Positions 1 to 6,715 of a stretch of 7,479 bases of DNA are shown here, piece by piece; the first letter of the stretch is position 1; each line of letters opens with the position of its first letter. A program made the translations under genes and the position numbers. The notes under the pieces were generated by a model. That model was not told the DNA's origin. It ran no database searches and was given only the letters and a program-made list of their open reading frames with translations. Source of the stretch: an uncultured Fidelibacterota bacterium (GTDB lineage: Bacteria > Fidelibacterota > Fidelibacteria > Fidelibacterales > Fidelibacteraceae); the NCBI GenBank assembly GCA_937862595.1, contig CALMFL010000257.1, positions 1 through 7,479 on the forward strand, given 5' to 3'.

Positions 1-1452
1 CCAGGCGGACGCAAAGTAAAGGTTCTTGATTGGGGAACGGGCGCCGGGTCTGAAAAGAATGGCCTGATTCGGGTGCTGGGCAAATCCGTAGGCGGTTCCT
101 TCGGGTGTCTGCAAATAGTGTTTCATGGTTTTTGCCGTTGCGGCTTCCACCCGGAGAATGTGGGCCCGCAATTCGGGAAATTTCTCGCAGATCCTGTCGA
201 CCAGAAGCGTGGTCGCGCGTTCTTTCTTCTCTTTATATTCCGCCTCGGACAAACCCGCCCAGTCCTCGTAATAGTCGAACAGGGAAAGGACGGCATAACC
301 GCCTCCGTCCGGCGTAAGCTGCGAATCCAGCTGGGAGTAGTCGCACATAATAAAAGGACGTTCATTGAAATCGGCACGGTGCAGCGCCGCCATTCCCTTG
401 AGCGTGAAATTTTTTGAATCGTAATAATTGCAGGAGTAGCAGGTGTTGCCCATTTCTTTCAGGGGCTTGTCCATGGCGATATAGACGGTCATGATGGAGG
501 GGCCGACCTTCATTTTGTTGATCTTCTTTTTCCACGACGGGGCGATCCCTTCGTCCATAAGTTCGTTCGCCACGTTCGGGATGGCCGCATTGGCAATGAT
601 CACCGGCGCAAGCGCACGGGTTAACGCGGGTTCGGCAGCGGTATCCTTGCTGTCGCGGAATTCGACGCCGACGGCACGACCGTTCTCAACGAGGATCTTC
701 GTGACCTGCTTCGAGGTCAGGACCTCGCCGCCCTGAAGGGTGATATACTCCGCCATGGCATAGGGCAGGCGGTGGGAGCCGCCCTGAATGTAATATCCGC
801 CTTTTCGGTAATAGCCGGTTTGCGCAATGGCATAAAACAGCAGGGACAGCTCATAGGGATCGTCATCGTAATATCCGATATTTGCCAGCAGGATCTCCTT
901 GATGCGTTCATCCCGGAAAAGACGGTCAAGAAAATTGCCGACATTTCCGAACATGCTTGTCAGGACCTTCGGATAGAAGAAAGGCGAGATCAAAAGCGCG
1001 AAAAGACGGCGCAATCCGCTCAATTTGCTCAATTCCATGGCTTTGTCATGGACGGAAAAAATAGTATGGAAATAGGCGTCGATCCCGCGCGCTTCATCGG
1101 GGAACATTTCTTTTAGCCGGCGGATATTATCCTCAACGTCATTTCCGAATAAAAAATCGAATCCCTTTCCCTTGAAAAAATAAAATTCGGGCGCCGGGAC
1201 ATAGGTAAGCTTATCCAGCAAGCCGCATTTTTTGAAGAACGCATACTGGTCGCTTTCTTCATCGATCGCGGCGGTCATGTGCAATCCGGCTTCATACGTG
1301 AAACCCTTGCGCTTAAATGACGTGGCCGATCCGCCCACCTGGAAATGCTGTTCCAGAACAAGGACGCGCTGTCCTCTGCTTGCAAGCTCCGCACCTGCCG
1401 TAAGTCCGCCGAGTCCGGACCCGATCACAATAATGTCATATGTGTTTTTCAT
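1..1452 (-). CDS. Phytoene desaturase / retinol saturase-like FAD-dependent oxidoreductase (3' end beyond window)
   Basis: The frame is open for 484 codons from ATG at 1452 to the window edge with no stop, so the gene is cut by the left boundary. The N-terminus has an FAD-binding Rossmann motif, GSGLGG at residues 11-16, in a beta-alpha-beta unit ending in LVLEQ, where E34 is placed to bind the adenosine ribose. VGGSATSF and GLHM follow, then YYIQGGSHRLPYAMAEYI near residues 220-237, typical of CrtI/CrtO/RetSat-type proteins (COG1233). The last visible residues, IKNLYFASAW, match the start of the conserved C-terminal FAD motif, usually followed by T-x-PGGG, so about 20-40 residues are missing. 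Family members desaturate, saturate or isomerise carotenoids and other polyenes; the substrate cannot be told here and no other carotenoid gene is visible. A TAA lies in frame two codons upstream, which fixes this ATG as the first possible start. The nearest Shine-Dalgarno-like AAAGGA is 14 bases away, which is too far to be convincing. Confidence 0.9.
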   Translation of the reverse strand, partial: MKNTYDIIVIGSGLGGLTAGAELASRGQRVLVLEQHFQVGGSATSFKRKGFTYEAGLHMTAAIDEESDQYAFFKKCGLLDKLTYVPAPEFYFFKGKGFDFLFGNDVEDNIRRLKEMFPDEARGIDAYFHTIFSVHDKAMELSKLSGLRRLFALLISPFFYPKVLTSMFGNVGNFLDRLFRDERIKEILLANIGYYDDDPYELSLLFYAIAQTGYYRKGGYYIQGGSHRLPYAMAEYITLQGGEVLTSKQVTKILVENGRAVGVEFRDSKDTAAEPALTRALAPVIIANAAIPNVANELMDEGIAPSWKKKINKMKVGPSIMTVYIAMDKPLKEMGNTCYSCNYYDSKNFTLKGMAALHRADFNERPFIMCDYSQLDSQLTPDGGGYAVLSLFDYYEDWAGLSEAEYKEKKERATTLLVDRICEKFPELRAHILRVEAATAKTMKHYLQTPEGTAYGFAQHPNQAILFRPGARSPIKNLYFASAW

Positions 1453-1495
1453 GCCTTAAGTATAAGTCCTTTCGATTTGATTTGACAGGGTTAAA

Positions 1496-2890
1496 TCACC
1501 ATTTCATCGATATTCCCGCCGAGACGGACAAGCCGCCGTAGCGCCTGATGTCGGTGGGTTCCGGGGGAATCGGTTCGGGATATATCCTCCGGATATACGG
1601 GATCAGCTGATCCGCTTCCAGGGAAAAGGAGAGCTCGCGGTTCAGGGGAATCTGCGCTGAAAGTCCGAAAGAAGCAAGATGAACGGCATGGATATAATCC
1701 TGCTCGAAATGAATGTCCTCCAATCCGAATTCAAGCAGCGCATCCGCCTTCAGCTTGCTCCAGCTGCGTGCGGAGATCAGCCCGAAGCGGGGCGTGAGGA
1801 CGGATCTTCCCGCATAAAAGGGATATTTCGCGGATACATGCCCGGAGATGTACCGCACCTCTCCGGAAAGATCTCCCTGATGCGAGATGGGCAGGATATA
1901 AAAAAGATACCCCATGACGGGAGTGCTCACCGAAAGGCTGCCGGAAATTGTGCCGGCTGAAATGTCCGTCCGGAGGTCAAGGCGGCTCGAGAGCATTCGG
2001 TATCCCGCCTGCAGCGAGTGGTAATGCGTTTTCCCGTTTGCGAGCGTCACGATCTCCAGGGTGTCGGGATCATCGGGGAAAAGGGTGTGCTCCCAGCTCA
2101 GCGGTATCTGAAGATAGCGGTATCCCAGCCAAAACAAGGAGCGGGAGTTCATGGAGATCCCGGAAATAATATTCAGCGAAGGCAGGGAAAGGACCGCAAG
2201 GGTCTCGCGCGTTCCCCGGATCTTGGCGAAATCGCCGGTGTTCTCGTGGGTCTCGCTCAGCCGGCTCGCAGAGTTAGTATAGTTCATGTGAACGAACAGC
2301 CGCTTGTCTCCGAGCGATCTTCCGGCCAGACAGGAAACGGCGAAATGACGGAATTGATGCCGGTAGGGAAGGGTGTCGCCGAAAGTTGAGGGGAGTAAGT
2401 TGAAAAAATAGCTGTTCAGAGCGGCCGTTTCGCTGACGGGAAAATCTGTCACGGCAAGGGTGTCGGAAAACCCCGAGAAAGCAAATCGCAGTCCCGGCTG
2501 GATCAGCCAGCCGCCGATACGGGTTTGAGCCGACAGATCAAAAGCATGGGATACCGGACGAAACGACATTTCGGCATAAGGGTTTTGAAACAGGTCCGAA
2601 AGATCGTTAACGCTTCTCGTCCAAACGGTATTGACCAGGAGCGGTCCCGCAGGAAAGATCACGCTTGTTTGCTGCGAACGTATTGTGTTTCTGCTCAGGA
2701 GGGTGTCGTGCAGGGTTTCCCGGTATAATTCATGGTGAAAGACACGGTAATCCAGTGAGGGAACCATGAGCGTATCCGGGAAGAAAGGGAAGGTTCCCTG
2801 AACGAGTGTCTCGAACGTTGTGTTGCCGCCCGGGGAAGCTGTGGCGTGTAAACATAGAAAAAGCGATAGAATAATAAATGATTTGCGCAT
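1496..2890 (-). CDS. Predicted outer-membrane beta-barrel protein, unknown function
   Basis: I do not recognise a named family for this 464-residue protein. It begins with a signal peptide: MRK, a hydrophobic core (SFIILSLFLCL) and a likely signal peptidase I site after ATA (residues 16-18). The mature part is rich in aromatic and alternating polar/hydrophobic segments such as LSVSAGISMKW, ELSFSLEAD and FDLSAQTRIGGWLIQPGLRFAF, separated by Gly/Ser/Asp/Pro-rich turns. It ends in an aromatic residue (W464) after an amphipathic strand, the usual C-terminal signal recognised by the BAM complex. A proline-rich loop (about 437-448) precedes the last strand. These features support outer-membrane localisation; transport, anchoring or another role is not visible. 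The Shine-Dalgarno is weak (AGG 5 bases before ATG), and a strong hairpin ends 12 bases before the start. The gene lies 61 bases after the type IX-sorted protein and 43 bases before the oxidoreductase, all in one orientation. Confidence 0.85.
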   Translation of the reverse strand: MRKSFIILSLFLCLHATASPGGNTTFETLVQGTFPFFPDTLMVPSLDYRVFHHELYRETLHDTLLSRNTIRSQQTSVIFPAGPLLVNTVWTRSVNDLSDLFQNPYAEMSFRPVSHAFDLSAQTRIGGWLIQPGLRFAFSGFSDTLAVTDFPVSETAALNSYFFNLLPSTFGDTLPYRHQFRHFAVSCLAGRSLGDKRLFVHMNYTNSASRLSETHENTGDFAKIRGTRETLAVLSLPSLNIISGISMNSRSLFWLGYRYLQIPLSWEHTLFPDDPDTLEIVTLANGKTHYHSLQAGYRMLSSRLDLRTDISAGTISGSLSVSTPVMGYLFYILPISHQGDLSGEVRYISGHVSAKYPFYAGRSVLTPRFGLISARSWSKLKADALLEFGLEDIHFEQDYIHAVHLASFGLSAQIPLNRELSFSLEADQLIPYIRRIYPEPIPPEPTDIRRYGGLSVSAGISMKW

Positions 2891-2902
2891 TGGCCTGGAT
2901 AA

Positions 2903-2933
2903 AGATCAGCCGCCGTACCCCGGCGGCTGATCT
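2903..2933 (-). terminator. Perfect 13-bp inverted repeat between the sorted protein and beta-barrel genes
   Basis: Bases 2903-2915 and 2921-2933 are perfect inverted repeats (13 bp, GC-rich core) around a 5-base loop. The element lies 18 bases past the stop of the large secreted protein and ends 12 bases before the ATG of the beta-barrel gene. Read on the minus strand the stem is followed only by TTATCC, a poor U tract. It is therefore a leaky intrinsic terminator, an attenuator or an mRNA-stabilising hairpin rather than a textbook terminator. The inverted repeat itself is certain; its function is inferred. Confidence 0.65.
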
Positions 2934-2951
2934 GCTGTTTTCATTTTCGGA

Positions 2952-5327
2952 TTATTTCAATAATGTCATTTTCCGGTATGCGATCTCGTTGCCGCTGTGC
3001 AGCCGGAGAATATAGATGCCGGATGCGAACTTCGCTGCATTCCATGTAAGCTCGTAGGAACCTGCCTGCATGGATTGACGGTCGATCAGGGTTTCGACCC
3101 TGCGGCCCGTAATGTCAAATACCGACATCGTGATCAATCCTTCGTTCGGAAGATCAAATGCGATCGTTGTCATGGGATTGAAGGGATTCGGATAATTGCT
3201 CCTGAGAGCGAATTCCTGCGGAATGACATTCCGTTCGACGCTTTCTTCGATCATGCGGTCCGGGAAGAATCCGGCCATGGATGAATCGGTGCCTTCGAAA
3301 TAGTTCTTCATCACGGTCAGCAGGTTGTCCGGAACATTGTCAAACCAGGCCGAAAGGTTCACGTTCTCTTCATCCATCCGCGTATACGCGTCCGGTACGG
3401 CAAAGTCCACGGCCATTTCATGCATCATGAGGTTGCCGCGATAAATGTTCATCATCATGGTGTCGAAGTCCGCTTCGGACATGCCGAACTCGTACATTAG
3501 CATTTCGGCGTATTCCAGGGTTGCGACGACCGTATCGGCAAACGCGCTCATGTACTGCATCCCGACGGCAATGCTGTCGCCCAGGGCGGCGAACATGACC
3601 TTGCCTTCGGGCGTGAAGGCCCCGAAGTTGGGATTGGATGTCTCAAGGGCGTAGATCAGGTCAAGAGGTTCTTCAATATTCGACAGGTCAAGCAAGTTGG
3701 GGTCGAGCGTGATGTCGACCATGGAATCGATCTTCGCATAAACCATTTTAATGCCGTTCTTGATGTTCATGACGGCGTTTTCGACATGGTAGGTGAATTG
3801 AACGATCCCGTTCGTGACCTGCGGGATGATGTAGACGGGGTAAAGCAGATCGCCTTCCTGGACAACATGGCCGGGAGCCGAACGGTTCGGGTCCTTGATA
3901 AGCATGGTGTAAATGACCGTGTCGCCTGACATCATGGCACTGTAATGATGGTCGAGACGCATGCGGATGTCTGCGATCTCATCGGTATAGTCGATGTTGG
4001 CCCAGTCGTAATTCTGGAACAGGCTGTCAATGCGTCCGCCGTCGGCGAGCGCTGCGATCATTTGACCCTGGTCTGCAATATCCTGGATCAGAGCAAATAA
4101 CTTGATATACCCCTTTCCGACATTGGCATCGACATCCATGGGCTCGAGGTAGAGCGTTGCGGTATAGGCGGCGCTGAGTGCCGTAAGATAATTCGTCATT
4201 TCTTCACGCGTATCCCGCGGGTCCAGGATCATGTCGGGGAGGATCTGTTCGACAATTTCTCCGGGCAAACCCGCCGGGAAGATGTTCCTGAAGGTGTACA
4301 GATAAGGATCGGGCTGCCAGTAAATGTCGATGTAGGTCTGATATAAGCCGTACTGAACGTTCTCAAGTATAGCGACGGGACGGATCTCGACGTCTTCGAC
4401 CATGTAGGTCTTTCCGTTCAGAAGCGAATCGACTTCAACGACGCCGCCGCGGATATCCGCCAGAATGCTTGAATCGATGAGCGAGAACATGTAGGGATTG
4501 GACAGCGTGTCGATGGCATGCTCGAAATGACGCATGGAGAGTATCAGCGTGTCAATGCCGCCGGCAATTTCGCCTGCTTCGCCTTCAAAGACGTTTTTGA
4601 CACCGTTGCCGAAGTACTCGAAGCCCTGAAAGATATTGTTCGCCGCAACGGCCACGCAGAGGAAGGATTCATCGTAGAGCACCGCGACGTCCGAGGTGTC
4701 GATATAGGGGAATCCCACGCTGTCATATTCCATATGGACAGCCCCGATGGTAAAGGTGAAATCTTCCCCGGAATTCAGGATCGCTTCGAATTTTCCTCCC
4801 AGGGTGTCGCCGATCACGGAGAGTTCCCAGACCGTGTTGTCGATGTTTTCCTGGGTCATGTAGTAAGTATCTTCCAAATGCTTCCTGATCGAGTCGCCCA
4901 TGGCGACCAGGGAGTCTTTCTTCCCTTCGGTCATGAAAGCATAGAGATTGTCGATCAGTTCATACTGGTCTTCGACATCCCCCAGGATAAATTCAAGCGA
5001 CTGCTGGCCGAAATAAACAGCGTAGAACATCTCTTCGATCATGTCGAACATGATCTGCTGCTGAAATTCCACAGCACCGGTCAGGGTATCTCTCATGGCG
5101 AAGAGATCAAGGATGAATAATCCCGTCTGGCCCTTGCTGTACATTCCAGGCGTGTCCAACCATGTTTCATACACGGCTCTCTGGCTGTCAATCGATGCGC
5201 TGACCTCTTCCTGTGAGAAATCCCAGGAACTCAGGACCAGCATGTCGTACGCCGGCGGTGTATAAGGTATTGCGAACAATACCGCAAGGAAGAACAAACC
5301 CGGAAGAACAAACTTTAACTTTTTCAT
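2952..5327 (-). CDS. Large secreted protein with C-terminal type IX secretion sorting domain
   Basis: This 791-residue protein starts MKKLKFVLPGLFFLAVLFAIP, a typical Sec signal peptide. The ATG at 5327 is preferred over an in-frame ATG at 5390 because it has GGAGGT six bases upstream and sits directly at the signal peptide; the 21 upstream codons cover promoter-like AT-rich DNA. The last ~92 residues (about 700-791) form a type IX secretion (Por) C-terminal sorting domain, type A: FALRSNYPNPFNP, TTIAFDLP, SVFDITGRRVETL, AGSYELTWNA, SGIYILRL, KMTLLK. Proteins with this tail are exported by Sec, cross the outer membrane by the type IX machinery, and are released or attached to the surface. Residues ~25-700 match no family I know. 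They are acidic, rich in Met, Asp and Tyr, almost free of cysteine and mostly helical in appearance, with one stretch (TATLYLEPMDVDANVGKGYI) resembling the edge of a TPR-like repeat. No catalytic motif is visible. It is most likely a surface or structural protein, but function is unknown. Confidence 0.9.
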   Translation of the reverse strand: MKKLKFVLPGLFFLAVLFAIPYTPPAYDMLVLSSWDFSQEEVSASIDSQRAVYETWLDTPGMYSKGQTGLFILDLFAMRDTLTGAVEFQQQIMFDMIEEMFYAVYFGQQSLEFILGDVEDQYELIDNLYAFMTEGKKDSLVAMGDSIRKHLEDTYYMTQENIDNTVWELSVIGDTLGGKFEAILNSGEDFTFTIGAVHMEYDSVGFPYIDTSDVAVLYDESFLCVAVAANNIFQGFEYFGNGVKNVFEGEAGEIAGGIDTLILSMRHFEHAIDTLSNPYMFSLIDSSILADIRGGVVEVDSLLNGKTYMVEDVEIRPVAILENVQYGLYQTYIDIYWQPDPYLYTFRNIFPAGLPGEIVEQILPDMILDPRDTREEMTNYLTALSAAYTATLYLEPMDVDANVGKGYIKLFALIQDIADQGQMIAALADGGRIDSLFQNYDWANIDYTDEIADIRMRLDHHYSAMMSGDTVIYTMLIKDPNRSAPGHVVQEGDLLYPVYIIPQVTNGIVQFTYHVENAVMNIKNGIKMVYAKIDSMVDITLDPNLLDLSNIEEPLDLIYALETSNPNFGAFTPEGKVMFAALGDSIAVGMQYMSAFADTVVATLEYAEMLMYEFGMSEADFDTMMMNIYRGNLMMHEMAVDFAVPDAYTRMDEENVNLSAWFDNVPDNLLTVMKNYFEGTDSSMAGFFPDRMIEESVERNVIPQEFALRSNYPNPFNPMTTIAFDLPNEGLITMSVFDITGRRVETLIDRQSMQAGSYELTWNAAKFASGIYILRLHSGNEIAYRKMTLLK

Positions 5328-5333
5328 TGTCTT

Positions 5334-5339
5334 ACCTCC
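5334..5339 (-). promoter_or_regulatory. Strong Shine-Dalgarno that sets the start of the type IX-sorted protein
   Basis: The minus strand reads GGAGGT, a near-perfect anti-16S match, with a 6-base spacer before ATG at 5327. It decides the start in favour of the internal Met that begins the signal peptide, and against the ATG at 5390. Confidence 0.85.
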
Positions 5340-5367
5340 ATGGGTTATATGTTTTTTACTGATATTA

Positions 5368-5396
5368 AAAGTAAGTGAACGCCGAATCATTCACAA
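5368..5396 (-). promoter_or_regulatory. Candidate sigma70-like promoter of the type IX-sorted protein gene
   Basis: On the minus strand TTGTGA (5391-5396) is followed after 17 bases by TACTTT (5368-5373), in an AT-rich intergenic stretch. The arrangement parallels the TTGACA-N17-TACCTT seen before the LysM lipoprotein gene, which strengthens both calls. The resulting 5' leader would be about 35 bases and would include the strong Shine-Dalgarno. The match to consensus is partial and there is no experimental support. Confidence 0.4.
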
Positions 5397-5415
5397 GAAA
5401 AAAATATTAAGTGAA
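5372..5415. repeat. Repeated TAAGTGAA words and an inverted copy in the promoter region
   Basis: On the plus strand TAAGTGAA occurs at 5372-5379 and again at 5408-5415, 36 bases apart. An inverted TTCAC at 5390-5394 faces the GTGAA of the first copy across 10 bases. The words flank and overlap the candidate -35 element, so they could form an operator. In AT-rich DNA such short words can arise by chance, and the call is tentative. Confidence 0.25.
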
Positions 5416-5435
5416 AATAAAGCAAATATTGAATA

Positions 5436-5912
5436 TTATTTAAGTATCCACTGAAAGACTTCCGAACCCGTCAGGATCACAAGCAGTACGATCACAGCGG
5501 CGATCAGCACCCCGAACACGGTCGCGGCCATGAACTTTTTAGGCGGAATGTCTAAAATAAAAGCCGCCAGCGCGCCGGTATAAACGCCCGATCCCGGCAA
5601 AGGGATTCCAATGAACAGGGCTAAACCCCATTCGCCGTATTTTTCAACTTTCGGCCGTATCTTTGTCTGCACCTTGTGGAGCGAGCGTTCGTAGAGGGAA
5701 TTGAAAAAAGGGATCCGGATCACCAGATGGAGGAAATAGCGCAGTCCGAAATAGACAATGGGACCCAGAAGGATATTGACCGTCACAACGAAAATAAAGG
5801 CGGTGTGCCAGGGCATGTTCAGGACCAGGATCGCATAGGGAAGGCTCGCCCGCAGTTCAAGCGTGGGGATGAGCGTGACAAGGATCACCTGCAGAAAATC
5901 ATTGAAGGTCAT
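5436..5912 (-). CDS. Small multi-drug export family integral membrane protein (COG2426)
   Basis: The 158-residue product matches the usual length (about 155-160) and signature motifs of the putative small multi-drug export family (PF06695). These are IPTLELRASLP at residues 15-25, the hydrophobic NILLGPIVYFGLRYF near 46-60, and GIPLPGSGVYTGALAA at 102-117. A long C-terminal membrane segment (about 128-147) follows. A charged helix (about 74-93) separates the two membrane halves. The family name comes from old annotation; its substrate is not established, so drug export should not be assumed. The chosen ATG at 5912 has AGGAG four bases upstream and matches family N-termini. A longer in-frame ATG at 5981 would add a hydrophobic 23-residue extension that lies wholly within the upstream glycosyltransferase gene and has no support. 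The gene begins 14 bases before that gene's stop, implying translational coupling. No hairpin terminator follows its stop. Confidence 0.85.
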   Translation of the reverse strand: MTFNDFLQVILVTLIPTLELRASLPYAILVLNMPWHTAFIFVVTVNILLGPIVYFGLRYFLHLVIRIPFFNSLYERSLHKVQTKIRPKVEKYGEWGLALFIGIPLPGSGVYTGALAAFILDIPPKKFMAATVFGVLIAAVIVLLVILTGSEVFQWILK

Positions 5913-6594
5913 AGTTCTCCTGTTTGTAAGATCTGAAAAAAGAAGCGATATACATAAAAATAAACCCGAAAGCGGAATCAAGATAGGTCATTTTGCTCTG
6001 GTCGTTCGCGGGATAGATCGTGGGAATGGGAATGAACTTAAGATCGACGCCGTTTTTCCCGAGTGCGATCAGCGCTTCCGATTCAAAGATAAAACCCGGG
6101 ATACCGGACAGACGCCAGGAAAGATAAGCGCGCGGGATCAGGCGAAAACCGCACTGCACATCATCGATGCGCCTTCGGATGCGCAGGGAAATCAACAGGG
6201 CGGACAGGCTGTTGCTGATCTTCCGGATCAGCGGCATATTGCGGTCGCGTTTCCGGATGCCCAGAATAACGGCGGCGGGATGTTTTTCATGCAAGTCGAT
6301 GAACGCGGGAATAAATTCCGAGGGATGCTGTTCGTCCGCATCATGCGTGATGACGTAGCCGGCGCCCCGCTCAAGAGCATAGGCGAAACCGGTCTGCAGG
6401 GCGGCGCCTTTCCCGCGGTTCCTCTCATGACGGATCAAATGTGCGCCGCAGGAACCTGCGATCCGGGCCGTTTCATCTTCAGAACCGTCGTCAACGACGC
6501 AAATTTCCAGATCGGGATATGCTTCCAGTTTTTTCAGTACGCCGGACAAGGTGGGGGCGCTGTTATAGGCGGGTATAAGTATCATGCCGTTCAT
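5899..6594 (-). CDS. GT2 family glycosyltransferase (polyprenyl-phosphate sugar transferase-like)
   Basis: The 231-residue protein is a GT-A fold, family 2 glycosyltransferase of the dolichyl-phosphate mannose synthase-like group. It shows ILIPAYN at residues 5-11, VVDDGSEDET at 33-42 (nucleotide-sugar binding), NRGKGAALQTGF at 59-70, the metal-binding D-A-D at 85-87 within HDADEQHP, and DVQCGFR at 145-151 near the active site. The common family form is DADGQH; here Glu replaces the Gly at position 88. There is no C-terminal pair of membrane helices, only a moderately hydrophobic stretch near 205-220, so the enzyme is probably cytosolic or membrane-associated. It likely moves a sugar from a nucleotide donor to a lipid phosphate or another acceptor; donor and acceptor are unknown. 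ATG at 6594 is used; a second in-frame ATG lies three codons later. Neither has a Shine-Dalgarno. The gene overlaps the downstream membrane protein gene by 14 bases. Confidence 0.9.
   Translation of the reverse strand: MNGMILIPAYNSAPTLSGVLKKLEAYPDLEICVVDDGSEDETARIAGSCGAHLIRHERNRGKGAALQTGFAYALERGAGYVITHDADEQHPSEFIPAFIDLHEKHPAAVILGIRKRDRNMPLIRKISNSLSALLISLRIRRRIDDVQCGFRLIPRAYLSWRLSGIPGFIFESEALIALGKNGVDLKFIPIPTIYPANDQSKMTYLDSAFGFIFMYIASFFRSYKQENYDLQ
5917..5921 (-). promoter_or_regulatory. Shine-Dalgarno of the membrane protein gene, inside the glycosyltransferase 3' end
   Basis: AGGAG on the minus strand, 4 bases before the ATG at 5912, lies within the last codons of the glycosyltransferase gene. 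It supports the short start of the membrane protein and re-initiation by ribosomes finishing the upstream gene. Confidence 0.65.
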
Positions 6595-6600
6595 TGGGCT

Positions 6601-6629
6601 AATATACGTATTACCGGAGTGATTTTAAA
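6601..6629 (-). promoter_or_regulatory. Candidate promoter placing the glycosyltransferase on a leaderless or near-leaderless transcript
   Basis: On the minus strand TTTAAA (6624-6629) and TATATT (6601-6606) are separated by 17 bases. They are preceded by an almost pure A/T stretch (6630-6660) that could act as an UP element. TATATT ends only 6 bases before the A of the ATG, so transcription would start at or next to the start codon, which agrees with the absence of a Shine-Dalgarno. AT richness makes chance matches likely. Confidence 0.3.
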
Positions 6630-6670
6630 AATTTAAATTATTTTAAAAAACGGCTTTTTTCACACCATGC

Positions 6671-6692
6671 AAAAAACCCCTCTTGCGAGGGG
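6671..6692 (-). terminator. Intrinsic terminator of the LysM lipoprotein gene
   Basis: The minus strand reads CCCCTC, GCAA loop, GAGGGG, then six T (6671-6676). The stem is 6 bp, all G-C but one, closed by a GNRA-type tetraloop. It lies 23 bases past the TAA at 6716 and is a textbook Rho-independent terminator, so the lipoprotein gene and the glycosyltransferase belong to different transcription units. Confidence 0.92.
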
Positions 6693-6715
6693 CTAATGTC
6701 CGGTAAGGGATTATT

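Noticed and set aside
772..1116. Plus- and minus-strand short frames across 73-1459
   Set aside because: All lie across the 484-codon open frame with FAD-binding motifs. They are shadows of that gene, which has no stop because it is cut by the window edge.
1482..1487. Consensus TTGACA on the plus strand
   Set aside because: There is no -10 at the right distance and no plus-strand gene downstream; all genes run the other way.
4518..5120. 200-codon plus-strand open frame inside the type IX-sorted gene
   Set aside because: It is antisense to a gene with a signal peptide and sorting domain. Its His/Asp/Gln-rich composition is the complement of Met/Asp/Glu codons on the other strand.
5328..5390. 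N-terminal extension of the type IX-sorted protein to an ATG at 5390
   Set aside because: The extension covers the candidate promoter and puts 21 polar residues before the signal peptide, while GGAGGT sits ideally before the ATG at 5327.
5913..5981. Extended start of the COG2426 protein at 5981, giving a signal-peptide-like 23-residue leader
   Set aside because: The extra codons lie wholly within the glycosyltransferase gene. The short form has its own Shine-Dalgarno and the usual family length.
5863..6636. 257-codon plus-strand open frame antisense to the glycosyltransferase
   Set aside because: It lies opposite a gene with clear GT2 motifs, has low-complexity shadow-like composition, and begins inside the membrane protein gene; there is no family resemblance.
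6645..6660. A6-CGGC-T6 inverted repeat as a second terminator
   Set aside because: An all A-T stem with a 4-base loop is too weak, and the strong terminator at 6671-6692 already ends the upstream unit. It more likely reflects AT-rich promoter DNA.
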